Source: WTFV01 sp965200895 (GTDB taxonomy: Bacteria; Acidobacteriota; Vicinamibacteria; Vicinamibacterales; UBA8438). Taken from it: a stretch of DNA of 64,000 nt. The translations under genes were made by a program, and so were the position numbers. This document shows positions 25,113-33,299 of the stretch, in pieces (positions within the stretch are counted from its first letter, which is position 1; every line of letters starts with the position of its first letter). Location of the stretch: contig CBDAVM010000002.1 of NCBI GenBank assembly GCA_965200895.1, positions 372,001 through 436,000 of the forward strand, written 5' to 3'. The notes beneath the pieces were generated by a model that ran no database searches, was not told where the DNA came from, and saw only the letters and a program-made list of their open reading frames with translations.

Positions 25113-25623
25113 GAATCAGGGCGCGTCCCGGGTACAGGTTCCGAGGATAGAAGTCCGGTATACCCGTCTTCTCTTCGCGCCAGTCTCCCAGGGGCGCTTT
25201 TACCGACGTAGAGCCGTTCACCCCCAGGACGACGTACACGTCAGGGTAGACCTCAAGAAGATCCACGGTGGCTGTTTCCCGTTGGTCCCATTTCGTTCCA
25301 AAAAAACCGTGGCCGTCGGCGGTCTTGGTGGTTCTCTCCATGAAGACAGAGATCACCGGAATCTCATCCGGGGCGGACGGAGCCTCGGGCAGTGCGTGGG
25401 AGATCTTGTTGCGGAGCGCCCTCACCTCGGCCTCATAGGTGTCGATTCTAGCCCTGTAGGCTGTCGCCCACTCCCTGTACGTCGGAGAGAGGTCGAGTAC
25501 AACTTGGTCCTCCTGCAGCTCGCGTTTCGCATCCTGCCACTTCACCGCGATGGTGTCCTGCTGCGCCGTCACGGCGGGCGTCCATGTCAGCAGGAGGGCG
25601 ACGATCGTTGCGCGGAACAGCAT
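25084..25623 (-). CDS. Secreted hypothetical protein with coiled-coil segment
   Basis: 179 residues with a signal peptide (about 1-20, ending TAQQ). A charged helical stretch (WQDAKRELQEDQ...RARIDTYEAEVRALRNKISHAL) covers about residues 28-75, followed by a beta-rich tail (EIPVISVFMERTTKTADG). ATG 25621-25623 is chosen because AAGGAG is then six bases upstream; the ATG two codons earlier touches the same AAGGAG. It overlaps the small membrane gene and probably forms a two-gene unit. Its G+C is lower than flanking genes. Function unknown. Confidence 0.6.
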   Translation of the reverse strand: MLFRATIVALLLTWTPAVTAQQDTIAVKWQDAKRELQEDQVVLDLSPTYREWATAYRARIDTYEAEVRALRNKISHALPEAPSAPDEIPVISVFMERTTKTADGHGFFGTKWDQRETATVDLLEVYPDVYVVLGVNGSTSVKAPLGDWREEKTGIPDFYPRNLYPGRALIHGDVRGDLR

Positions 25624-25699
25624 GAGCATCTCCTTGCAGAATCGGCGGGCGTTCGGGATCCGCGTCCGCCGCGGGTCCCGAACGCCGAATGGTATGGTA

Positions 25700-26734
25700 C
25701 TACTGGTCCTCGGTCGCCGCCGCCCGCGCGTCGATGACGCGCTGGCCGCTCAGCGCGTTGGGCACCGCGTAGTTCCCCTCGTGGCAGGCATACTCGAAGA
25801 TGTCGTAGTCGGGCTCTGCCGTCAGCGGCATCTGGATCGTCCAGGGACGCGTGTAGACGTTCGGATCCTCGATGGTCACCGTCCAGATGATGGTGTCCTC
25901 CGACACGCGCCGGAAACGCTCCACGACGTGCAGGGCCCGGCTGACCGCGATCCCCTTGAGCCGGGCGCCGGCGCCGCTCGAGGCGATCCAGCCGCGGTTG
26001 TGGAAGTTCTTCGTCTCGACGACCAGGGTGTCGCCCTCCCAGTAGGCGCGGGCGTCGCCCATCCACTGCCGGATGTTGTCGTCGATGAACGGCTGGTCCC
26101 GGAACGGGATGATCCGCACGTCGTGGATCATCTCGTGCTGGATGACGAAGTGGTCCGGGGTCTGGACGATGCGGTAGGCGTTGTTGTAGCCGGCCGGCAG
26201 CATCGAGCCGGGCACGCCGCGCGAGAGGCAGCGGTCCCAGACGCTCATGTTCCGATAGTGGTCGCCGTTGTGGGCGAGGTTGTGGGCCTTGTTCTCCAGC
26301 GCCCACTCGCGGATCGGCGCCCGCCCGTCCGGCGGATCGACGATGAGCGAGGTCTGGCCGGTCGAGAGCACCGTGTCGCCGGCATCAAGCCAGTAGCTGC
26401 CGTAGCCGCCGACATTGCCGCCGGCCTGGTAGCGCTGCGCCGGCGCGGCGTCGCGCGCCGCCTCGTCAAGGGCGCGTTGCCGGTTGCGCTGGGCGATCTC
26501 CTCGTCGGTCAGGAAGGCCCGTCCTTCGAGGTCGGCGGGGCGCTCCATGGGCGTGATGGTCTTGTTGCCCCACAGGCCCTGCAGGTCCGGCTGGCCGTCG
26601 GCGGTGCGCGGCGGCGTCCAGTCGGGGTCGATGACGCGCTCGAGCTGCGCATGGGCGCCGGTCGCTCCGGCCAGCGCAATGGCGGCGGCGATGGCGGCGA
26701 TGGTGGCGAAGCGGCGGTTCGTGGATCTGTGCAT
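25700..26734 (-). CDS. Secreted two-cysteine family protein, copy 6 (unknown function)
   Basis: 344 residues, signal peptide about 1-29. Family motifs: QPDLQGLWGNKTITPMERP, GGYGSYWLDAGD, QTSLIVDPPDGRAP, WDRCLSRGVPG, GYNNAYRIVQ, EMIHDVRIIPFR, RAYWEGDTLVVETKNF, FEYACHEGNYAVPN. AAGGAG precedes ATG 26732-26734. It follows copies 8 and 7 on the same strand with a 34-base gap, giving a three-paralogue operon 28810 to 25700. Confidence 0.85.
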   Translation of the reverse strand: MHRSTNRRFATIAAIAAAIALAGATGAHAQLERVIDPDWTPPRTADGQPDLQGLWGNKTITPMERPADLEGRAFLTDEEIAQRNRQRALDEAARDAAPAQRYQAGGNVGGYGSYWLDAGDTVLSTGQTSLIVDPPDGRAPIREWALENKAHNLAHNGDHYRNMSVWDRCLSRGVPGSMLPAGYNNAYRIVQTPDHFVIQHEMIHDVRIIPFRDQPFIDDNIRQWMGDARAYWEGDTLVVETKNFHNRGWIASSGAGARLKGIAVSRALHVVERFRRVSEDTIIWTVTIEDPNVYTRPWTIQMPLTAEPDYDIFEYACHEGNYAVPNALSGQRVIDARAAATEDQ

Positions 26735-26768
26735 CGAATCTGCTCCTTGGTGGCGTAAACATGTCTCG

Positions 26769-27821
26769 TCAGCGCGCCGGCGCAGCGTCGGCGGCGTCGG
26801 CCCGGCGCTCCTGGACGCGGGCCCCGGCGAGCAGGTTGGTCATGCCGTAGTTGCCCTCGTGACAGGCGTACTCGAACAGCGGCGCGTCGCTGCGCCGCAT
26901 GGGGATCATGCCGGTGATCGGCCGCGTGAACGTGGCCGGATCGTCGATGGTGAACTCGTAACGCAGCCGGCCGCCGTCCTCGCGCGTGAAGCGCTCCACG
27001 AGGCGCAGCGTCTCGCCCGACCCGTAGGCGCGGACGACGGTGTAGAAGCTGCCGGTCGAGGCCGTGAAGTTGGTCGATTCGACGACCAGCGTGTCACCCT
27101 CCCAGCGCCCGCGCGCATCGCCGAGCCACTGCCGGACGCCGCCCGGCAGGTGCGGTGCGCCCGCCAGCGGCACGATGCGCGCATCGTGGATCATTTCGCT
27201 GAGGATCACGACGTGATCCGGCGTCTGCAGGATCTGGATGTTGTTGTTGTAGGCGCTCGGCAGCATCGGCGGCCCCGCGTTGAACCCGAGCACGCAGCGT
27301 TCCGACAGGCCCAGATCCTCCGGTCCGTGGGCGGGGGAGCCGAAGACGACGCGCTCGCGCACCGGCCGGCGGCGGGCCGCCCGCCGGGCATCGTCCGCCT
27401 CGTCCACGCCGGCGACCCGCGCCGGGATCCGGCCGTCCGGCGGATCGACGATGAGCGAGGTGCGGAGGTCGTCGGTCAGGGCGTCGCCCCAGTCCCACCA
27501 GAAGTCGTTGTAGGCGCGCTCCACGTCCGCCGCGGCGCCGCCGTCGCGCCGGTCCGCGTTGCGGCTCGCAAGCACCTGGCTGCGAAAGGCGGCGGCCTCC
27601 TCCGGGGTCAGCACCGCCTTCTCGCCGAACACCGCGGGGCGTTCCAGCGGGGTCAGCGTGCGGAAGTCCCAGACGCCGCCGAGATCGGGGGCGCCCCATG
27701 CGGTGCGCAGGCCCGCCCCGTCACCTGTCTCCTGCGCGGCCGCGGCGGCCGGCAGTGCAACCAGGATGACGAAGAGGGTGGCGCGCAGCGCGGGTGACAG
27801 CGAAGGGGGCGACGCCCTCAT
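26769..27821 (-). CDS. Secreted two-cysteine family protein, copy 7 (unknown function)
   Basis: 350 residues, signal peptide about 1-29. Family motifs: APDLGGVWDFRTLTPLERP, YNDFWWDWGDAL, LRTSLIVDPPDGRIP, SERCVLGFNAGPP, SAYNNNIQILQ, EMIHDARIVPLAGAPH, RGRWEGDTLVVESTNF, FEYACHEGNYGMTN. Its ATG (27819-27821) overlaps the TGA of copy 8 as ATGA, a signature of translational coupling. Copy 8 is its closest relative here (shared DFRTLTPLERP, FWWDWG/FWWDYG, NAGPP). Confidence 0.85.
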   Translation of the reverse strand: MRASPPSLSPALRATLFVILVALPAAAAAQETGDGAGLRTAWGAPDLGGVWDFRTLTPLERPAVFGEKAVLTPEEAAAFRSQVLASRNADRRDGGAAADVERAYNDFWWDWGDALTDDLRTSLIVDPPDGRIPARVAGVDEADDARRAARRRPVRERVVFGSPAHGPEDLGLSERCVLGFNAGPPMLPSAYNNNIQILQTPDHVVILSEMIHDARIVPLAGAPHLPGGVRQWLGDARGRWEGDTLVVESTNFTASTGSFYTVVRAYGSGETLRLVERFTREDGGRLRYEFTIDDPATFTRPITGMIPMRRSDAPLFEYACHEGNYGMTNLLAGARVQERRADAADAAPAR

Positions 27822-28810
27822 CTGCCGGCCTCCGCGGCCTTGCGCGCGTCCTCGGCCCGCGCGCTGACCATCAGGTTCAGCATCCCGTAGTTGCCCTCGT
27901 GGCAGGCGTACTCGAAGACCGGCAGGTCGTTCTTCCGCATGGGCACGGCGACCGACCACGGCCGTTCGAAGGACTCGGGATCGGTGACCGTGTACTCGTA
28001 GAGGAGCGTATCGTCGGCGACCCGCGTGAACCGCTCGACGAGGCGCAGCCCGGGGCCGGTCCCGCGGAACGAGGTCCGGGCGGTGAAGTTGCGCGTCTCG
28101 ATCACGAGCGTGTCGCCCTCCCAGTGTCCGCGGGAGTCGCCGCGCCACTGGCGCACGCCGTCCGGCAGGTGGTGCGAGCCGTCGAGCGGGACGATCCGCG
28201 CGTCGTGGACCATCTCGTTGAGGATGACGACGTGGTCGCCGGTCTGGAAGAGCTGCATGTTGTTGTTGTAGGCGCTCGGGTTCATCGGCGGGCCGGCGTT
28301 GAAGCCGAGGATGCAGCGTTCGAAGGCCCCGCGGTCCTCCGGCCCGTGCGCGTCGCGGCCGAGGGCGGCCCGGCGGGCGGCGGCGCGCTCGGCCGCAGCG
28401 GGCGTCAGCGCCGGCACGCGTCCGCTCGGCGGATCGACGACCAGCGAGGTCCGCAGGTCGTCGGTGAGCTGCCGGCCGTAGTCCCACCAGAAGTCGTTGT
28501 AGCCGCCCGACAGCGGGATCCGCCCGTCCGGTCCGGGCTGGTCCTTGTCGAGTGCGGCGAGCCGCTCCTCGGTGAACTGCGCCGCCTCCTCGGTCGTGAA
28601 GACGTCCTGGTCGGCCAGCGTCTCGGGCCGCTCGAGCGGCGTCAGACTGCGGAAGTCCCAGACGCCCTGCAGGTCGGGACGTCCGTCCGTGGTGCGCGGC
28701 GCCCGCCAGGCGTCGGTCGCGGCGTCCTGACCGACTGCCGCGGCGGGAGCGAGCAGGACGACGGCGAGAACGGACACGAAACTGGTGGAAACGGACGGTC
28801 GGAACCGCAT
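27818..28810 (-). CDS. Secreted two-cysteine family protein, copy 8 (unknown function)
   Basis: 330 residues, signal peptide about 1-28. Family motifs: PDLQGVWDFRSLTPLERP, GYNDFWWDYGRQL, LRTSLVVDPPSGRVP, FERCILGFNAGPP, SAYNNNMQLFQ, EMVHDARIVPLDGSHH, RGHWEGDTLVIETRNF, FEYACHEGNYGMLN. AGGAGG lies six bases before ATG 28808-28810. It heads the three-paralogue operon with copies 7 and 6. A longer in-frame start upstream has its own GAGGAGG (MTSGEEAP) but would bury the signal peptide. Confidence 0.85.
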   Translation of the reverse strand: MRFRPSVSTSFVSVLAVVLLAPAAAVGQDAATDAWRAPRTTDGRPDLQGVWDFRSLTPLERPETLADQDVFTTEEAAQFTEERLAALDKDQPGPDGRIPLSGGYNDFWWDYGRQLTDDLRTSLVVDPPSGRVPALTPAAAERAAARRAALGRDAHGPEDRGAFERCILGFNAGPPMNPSAYNNNMQLFQTGDHVVILNEMVHDARIVPLDGSHHLPDGVRQWRGDSRGHWEGDTLVIETRNFTARTSFRGTGPGLRLVERFTRVADDTLLYEYTVTDPESFERPWSVAVPMRKNDLPVFEYACHEGNYGMLNLMVSARAEDARKAAEAGR

Positions 28811-28846
28811 CCGATACCTCCTGATGAGAACGATGAACGACCCTCT

Positions 28847-28852
28847 ATTATG
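28847..28852 (-). promoter_or_regulatory. -10 box for the three-paralogue operon
   Basis: On the minus strand CATAAT matches five of six -10 positions. It lies about 37 bases upstream of the ATG of copy 8. A poor -35 (CTGCAA) sits 18 bases further up. Confidence 0.4.
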
Positions 28853-29403
28853 TCCCGGTTCCGTTGGGCCTTGCAGTCCGTGGCGGATCCCGGCGAGCAT
28901 CGATCGCGACGCGGCACCCGGCTGGCAGAGCGCGACGCGGGGGCATATCGGCCATATTCGACCCCGGAACGATGCAGCCCGGCGGGATGCATCGCCCTCG
29001 AATGCCGCGGGGGCTTCTTCGCCACTCGTCATCGCTGCCTCCTCACGCGGTGTGCCTCCTGGCATCGCCGCTCGAACGCCGCGGGCTATCGCCACGGGCT
29101 GCTTCACAGTCTTGACAGGCGAATCGGGCGTCGTACAGTAGGCAGGGCGGAAGAGCTGTCCGTTTGCTGCGCCGCAGCTCGTCACGCGCCAGCCGGACGC
29201 TCGCGGTCGGTCGTCGGCGCCCGCGGGCCCGAGCGGCGCCGTTGCACGAACGCGGCTCGGGTCTCGACGGCGGCGCGCAACGTCGCGGAGGACGCGCGCC
29301 CGTCGGACCGGGGTGTGAATCCGCCCTGTCGAGAGCTGTGGCCAGGACGGCGGGAGGCGCGGTCCCCGCGCCCCGCCGGAACGGGAGGGAAGGAGTGGAG
29401 CCG
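28853..29403. other. Divergent intergenic region
   Basis: Over 500 bases between copy 8 and propeller D. It contains a hairpin at 28970-28994 (CGATGCA/TGCATCG around CCCGGCGGG) and a promoter for propeller D. Open frames here lack protein-like composition and I call no gene. Confidence 0.4.
29112..29139 (+). promoter_or_regulatory. Promoter for propeller D with long leader
   Basis: A perfect TTGACA (29112-29117), a 16-base spacer and TACAGT (29134-29139). The predicted transcript would carry a leader of about 255 bases before ATG 29404. Confidence 0.5.
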
Positions 29404-30792
29404 ATGCGCCGGATCATCGTCGTCGCAGTGGGTGTGCTGCTGGTTGCGGGAGCCGCGGCCGCGGGACAGGAGGACTGGCTGCAGTTCCGCGGACCGGCCG
29501 CGGGCGTCGTTCCCGATGATCCGGATCTGCCGGAGCGCTGGAGCGAGACGGAGAACGTCGTCTGGACGGCCGACATCCCGGGGCTGGCCTGGAGCTCGCC
29601 CGTGGTCGCGGGCGACACCGTCTTCGTCAGCACCGCGATCAGCGCCGGCGAGGAACCGGAGCCCATCAAGGGGCTCTACGACCCCGGCATGGAGAACGGG
29701 TCGGAAGCGTCGCTGAACGAGCACCGCTGGCTGCTCTACGCCCTTGACTTTCACAGCGGCCGCATCCGCTGGCAGCGGGAGCTGTTCAGCGCCCCGCCGC
29801 CGGGCAAGCGGCACCTGAAGAACAGCTTCGCATCGGAGACGCCGGTCACCGACGGCCGGCGCGTCTACGTCTACTTCGGCGCCGTCGGCCAGCTCGCCGC
29901 CTTCAACATGAGCGGCGAGACCATCTGGACGCGCGAACTCGACGTCTACAACACCACGCTGGAGATGGGCACCGGGGCGTCGCCGATCCTCCACGACGAC
30001 CGGCTGTACATCGTCAACGACAACACCACCCGCTCGTTCGTGGCCGCGTTCGACAAGAACACCGGCGAACGGATCTGGGAGCTCGAGCGCGACGAGCGCG
30101 GCCAGAACTGGTCGACGCCCTTCGTCTGGGAGCACGACCTGCGCACGGAACTGGTGACCGCCGGCACGCAGGGCGTCCGCTCCTACGACCTCGACGGCGA
30201 GCTGCTGTGGGAGATCCACGGCATGTCGGGGCTCACCATCCCGACGCCCTTCGCCAGCCACGGCCTCGTCTACATCAGCTCCGGCTACCCCGGCGGCGGC
30301 CTGCGACCGGTCTACGCGGTGCGGCCGGGCGCGGCGGGCGACATCTCGCTCTTCCCGGAGGACGCGATGCGGCGCGGCATCACGTCCGGGTTCCCCGGTC
30401 CGCTCACCTCCTCGGAGGACATCGCCTGGTCGTATCCGCTGCTCGGGACCTACAACACGACAGCCATCGTCTACGGCGACATCTACTACACCCTGCTCGA
30501 CCGCGGCTTCCTGGTGGCGCACGACGCCCGCACCGGCGAGGAGATCTACGGGCGCCGGCGGCTGGAGATCGGCAACGGCTTCACCGCCTCGCCGTGGGCC
30601 TACAACGGCAAGCTGTTCCTGCTGAGCGAGGACGGCGAGACCTACGTGGTGAAGGCGGGTCCCGAGTTCGGGATCCTCCACAAGAACGCGCTGAACGAGA
30701 TGACGCTGGCCACCCCGGCCATCGCCCGCGGCAGCCTCTTCATCCGCACGCAGTCGAAGCTCTACCGGATCGCGAAGGGAGGCGGGCAGTGA
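29404..30792 (+). CDS. Secreted PQQ-like beta-propeller protein D
   Basis: 462 residues, signal peptide about 1-21 (ending AAAAGQ), mature start WLQFRGPAAGVVPDDP. It is collinear with propeller C (KNSFASETPVTDGRRVYVYFG, LYIVNDNTTRSF, NWSTPFVWEHDLRTELVT, GRRRLEIGNGFTASPWAYNGK). It contains an extra loop near residues 315-335 (FPEDAMRRGITSGFPG) absent from propellers A and C. GGAAGGAG lies upstream of ATG 29404. It is followed at 71 bases by the LVIVD-repeat protein, probably in one operon. Confidence 0.85.
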   Translation: MRRIIVVAVGVLLVAGAAAAGQEDWLQFRGPAAGVVPDDPDLPERWSETENVVWTADIPGLAWSSPVVAGDTVFVSTAISAGEEPEPIKGLYDPGMENGSEASLNEHRWLLYALDFHSGRIRWQRELFSAPPPGKRHLKNSFASETPVTDGRRVYVYFGAVGQLAAFNMSGETIWTRELDVYNTTLEMGTGASPILHDDRLYIVNDNTTRSFVAAFDKNTGERIWELERDERGQNWSTPFVWEHDLRTELVTAGTQGVRSYDLDGELLWEIHGMSGLTIPTPFASHGLVYISSGYPGGGLRPVYAVRPGAAGDISLFPEDAMRRGITSGFPGPLTSSEDIAWSYPLLGTYNTTAIVYGDIYYTLLDRGFLVAHDARTGEEIYGRRRLEIGNGFTASPWAYNGKLFLLSEDGETYVVKAGPEFGILHKNALNEMTLATPAIARGSLFIRTQSKLYRIAKGGGQ

Positions 30793-30863
30793 CGATACGG
30801 CGAACGAGTACGACGACGCCGGTTTCCAGCGATGCGAGCCGGCCTGCGCGAGGAGGTGGGGCG

Positions 30864-31847
30864 ATGACGGCGTGGAAGGTCGCGGTGGTTGCGGCCGCGG
30901 TCGGGCTGCTGGCCGCAGCCGGCGTGGCCGGGGCCCAGACGGTGACCCTGGCGCCGGTGGGGGAGATTCCGGGACCTGCCGAGCTGGTGCGGATCCAGGG
31001 CGAGTACGCCTACGTGTCCGGCGGCCACACGTTCACCATCCACGACATCTCCGACCCGGCGAACCCGGCGGCGCGCGGCTCGTACACCTTCCCGCAGGAG
31101 ATCTGGGGCTTCCGCCTGACCGAGGACCGGGCCTACGTCGGGGCCAACTTCTTCGGGCTCGGCATCCTCGACATCTCCGACCCGGACGCCCCGACCCTGC
31201 TCGGGCAGCACCGGACGCTCGGGCAGACCAAGATCGGCGACGTCGCGAGCGGCAAGGTGGGCATCATCGACCACATGGAGGGCTTCGTCCTCGTGGACGT
31301 GTCGGACGAGACCGCGCCGGCCGGGATCGGGTCGTTCTTCCTCGACGGCTACGCCCGCGACGTCGTCACCGCCGGGACCATCGCGTACGCGACCGACTCC
31401 CCCTCGGGCCTCTACGTATTCGACCTCTCTCGCGAGGGCATGCCCGAACCGGTCGGCGTGGTCCACGCCCCGGCCGCGCCGCGCGACATCGAGGTGTCGG
31501 CGGGCGGCGGGTCGCGGGCGACGCTGATCGTCGGGGCCGGTGCGGGCGACCTGCAGGTCTACGACGTCTCGGACCCGGCCGCCCCGCGCAAGCTCTCGTC
31601 GTTCGGGACCCCGGGGCGCGCCGCCCGCGTCTCTCTCGACGGCGACCTCGCCTACGTGGCCGATTCCGACGCCGGCATACAGGTGGTCGATCTGTCGGAT
31701 CCGGCCAACCCGGTGGCGGCGGGAAGCTATCGGACGCCCCGCCCGGCGCGCGACGTCTCCGCGGCCGGTCCGCTCGTCCTGGCCGTGGTCGGCGACAGCG
31801 AGCGCGAGGGGCATGACCGGTGGGTGATGGTGCTGCGGCGGCGGTAG
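30864..31847 (+). CDS. Secreted LVIVD-repeat beta-propeller protein
   Basis: 327 residues, signal peptide about 1-24. Repeats of about 40 residues carry the LVIVD pattern: FTIHDISDPANPAARGSY, LGILDISDPDAPTLLG, FVLVDVSDETAPAGIG, LQVYDVSDPAAPRKLS, IQVVDLSDPANPVAAG. Such proteins are predicted secreted or surface seven-bladed propellers of unknown function. AGGAGG is well spaced before ATG 30864. A 252-bp piece of this gene (31308-31559) is duplicated 1468 bases downstream inside broken genes. Confidence 0.85.
   Translation: MTAWKVAVVAAAVGLLAAAGVAGAQTVTLAPVGEIPGPAELVRIQGEYAYVSGGHTFTIHDISDPANPAARGSYTFPQEIWGFRLTEDRAYVGANFFGLGILDISDPDAPTLLGQHRTLGQTKIGDVASGKVGIIDHMEGFVLVDVSDETAPAGIGSFFLDGYARDVVTAGTIAYATDSPSGLYVFDLSREGMPEPVGVVHAPAAPRDIEVSAGGGSRATLIVGAGAGDLQVYDVSDPAAPRKLSSFGTPGRAARVSLDGDLAYVADSDAGIQVVDLSDPANPVAAGSYRTPRPARDVSAAGPLVLAVVGDSEREGHDRWVMVLRRR
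31308..31559 (+). repeat. 252-bp duplication, source copy inside the LVIVD gene
   Basis: The segment from GAGACCGCGCC to CTGCAGGTC matches 32776-33027 without gaps and with about 13 mismatches, so about 95% identity. It codes for residues of blades 4 and 5. Confidence 0.9.
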
Positions 31848-31943
31848 TCCCGGGAGTGAAGACGACCGGCTGTTCGACGCGGGGACGGCGGCAGAGCATG
31901 AGGTGCGCGGCCGTGTGCCCTCGACCGCGGTGACAGCAAGCAT

Positions 31944-32775
31944 GGAAGAGCCGCGCAATTCGAGATCACCGGGGATCGGAGAGCGGAGTTCCGCGTCAAG
32001 TCCGAGAGGGCGTGGTTGTCCACGGACCGCGGCGTGACGGGATTCGAGGTGGAGCGGGGGGACTGGCGCGGCCCCGAGGGGCTCGAACCCAAGGTCAGCG
32101 ACACGGTTCTCGCGCTCCCGGCGGTGGCGGGCGACGAACCGTTCCGACCGCTGTTCGACCTGATCTCCAGCGTGGCGATCTACTCGATCTACCCGACACG
32201 CTGCGGCGCCCTCAGACGTACAGTCCGGACAGACCGATGCACAGACACGGCGACAACTGGGTTTCGATCCTGCGCGATCAGGAGTCGTCGACCTGGAAGC
32301 CGGAAGTCGTGGCGGGGCTCGGTCAGCTTACCGGCGACGTCAATGACATCAAGGTGAGCAAGGCGGCGAGCTATCTCGTGGCCCGGTTCCGCCACGGGGC
32401 GGACGGACAGGGCAAGTGGTTCGACGCGGCGCAGGAGTCCGACGGCACGCTGCGTGTCGCCGGGATCCTGACGGCCCTGCTCCAGGACCCTCCGCTGCCG
32501 CTGGTGGGCGTCGAGGAACCGGAGCTGACGGTTCATCCCGGCGCGCTGCCGCTGTTGATGGACTATCTCCGGCAGGCCAGCGATCGGAGTTAGGTGCTCC
32601 TCACGACGCACAGCCCCGAGTTGTTGAATCTTGTGGAAGCGGCCGAGGCCGGGTGGTGTAGCGCTCGAGTAACGGGACACGTATCGGCGGCATGGCCGAG
32701 GAGCAGCGCGACGCCGTCGCGACCGGTCTTCTCAGGCTGGGCGAGTTGATGACGACCGAGGGGCTGCGCCAGCAG
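31944..32775 (+). pseudogene. AAA-family (SMC/OLD-like) ATPase, C-terminal part, broken
   Basis: Fragments of one ATPase occur in order. QFEITGDRRAEFRV to LISSVAIYSIYP is in one frame, then DTLRRPQTYSPDRPM to VEEPELTVHPGALPLLMDYL after a one-base shift near 32195. An amber codon (32591-32593) interrupts SDRS-VLLTTHSPELLNLVEA, and another shift leads to GGMAEEQRDAVATGLLRLGELM. Walker B (GVEEPELTVHP) and the H-loop-like TTHSPELL are recognisable; no Walker A precedes. The matching N-terminal part lies at 36970. These ATPases usually act with TOPRIM or DUF4276 partners in defence-like cassettes. Confidence 0.75.
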
Positions 32776-33027
32776 GAGACCGCGCCGGCCGGGATCGGGT
32801 CGTTCTTCCTCGACGGCTACGCCCGCGACGTCGTCACCGTCGGGACCATTGCCTACGCGACCGACTCCCCCTTGGGCCTCTACGTATTCGACCTCTCCCG
32901 GGAGGGCATGCCCGAACCGGTCGGCGTGGCCCACGCCCCGGCCGCGCCGCGCGACATCGAGGTGTCGGCGGGCGGCGCGTCGCGACCGACGCTGATCGTC
33001 GGCGCCGGCGCGGGCGACCTACAGGTC
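32776..33027 (+). repeat. 252-bp duplication, inserted copy
   Basis: Diverged copy of 31308-31559, fused in frame to the end of the ATPase remnant and running straight into a DUF4258-like tail. Several differences are synonymous and several change residues (Ala to Val, Ser to Leu, Val to Ala, Gly to Ala, Ala to Pro). Confidence 0.9.
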
Positions 33028-33035
33028 GCTGGGCG

Positions 33036-33134
33036 CGGATACCGGAGGCCGGCGGACGCTTCCTGAGAGTGGTTCTGCTCCGGGACGGCGAGACCGTTCA
33101 CGATGCGTTCTTCGACAGAGGCATCGAGCCATGA
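33036..33134 (+). pseudogene. DUF4258-like C-terminal fragment
   Basis: A frame encoding GGRFLRVVLLRDGETVHDAFFDRG resembles the C-terminal strands of DUF4258 proteins, small toxin-like proteins. The N-terminus is missing and is replaced by the duplicated LVIVD segment. Its TGA overlaps the next ATG as ATGA, preserving the usual DUF4258-DUF2283 arrangement. Confidence 0.5.
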
Positions 33135-33292
33135 AGATTCGGTACTACGTGGAACGGACACGCTGTATATCGAGTTTCGTCCCGGCGGCGTCGAGACGCG
33201 CGATCTGGACGAGAACACCCTGCTCGACGTGGATGACGACGGAAGGGTCCGCGCCCTCACGGTCGAGCACGCGTCCGAGCGCACAAGCATAC
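33131..33292 (+). pseudogene. DUF2283 protein with frameshift
   Basis: MKIRYYVE in one frame continues as DTLYIEFRPGGVETRDLDENTLLDVDDDG in another; together these match the DUF2283 fold. A single base seems to be lost near 33152. DUF2283 proteins are commonly encoded next to DUF4258 genes and are suspected antitoxins. Confidence 0.6.
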
Positions 33293-33299
33293 CGTCCTG

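Noticed and set aside
28984..29185. In-frame upstream start for two-cysteine copy 8 with its own GAGGAGG
   Set aside because: Copy 8 has a strong AGGAGG and a signal peptide at 28810; the extension would block secretion and is poor in family similarity.
30866..31816. A second gene overlapping the LVIVD protein
   Set aside because: Shifted frame dominated by Arg/Gly/Pro; no independent ribosome-binding site.
31366..31899. Minus-strand frames opposite the LVIVD gene
   Set aside because: Arg/Pro-rich noise without motifs; the plus-strand repeats and signal peptide are convincing.
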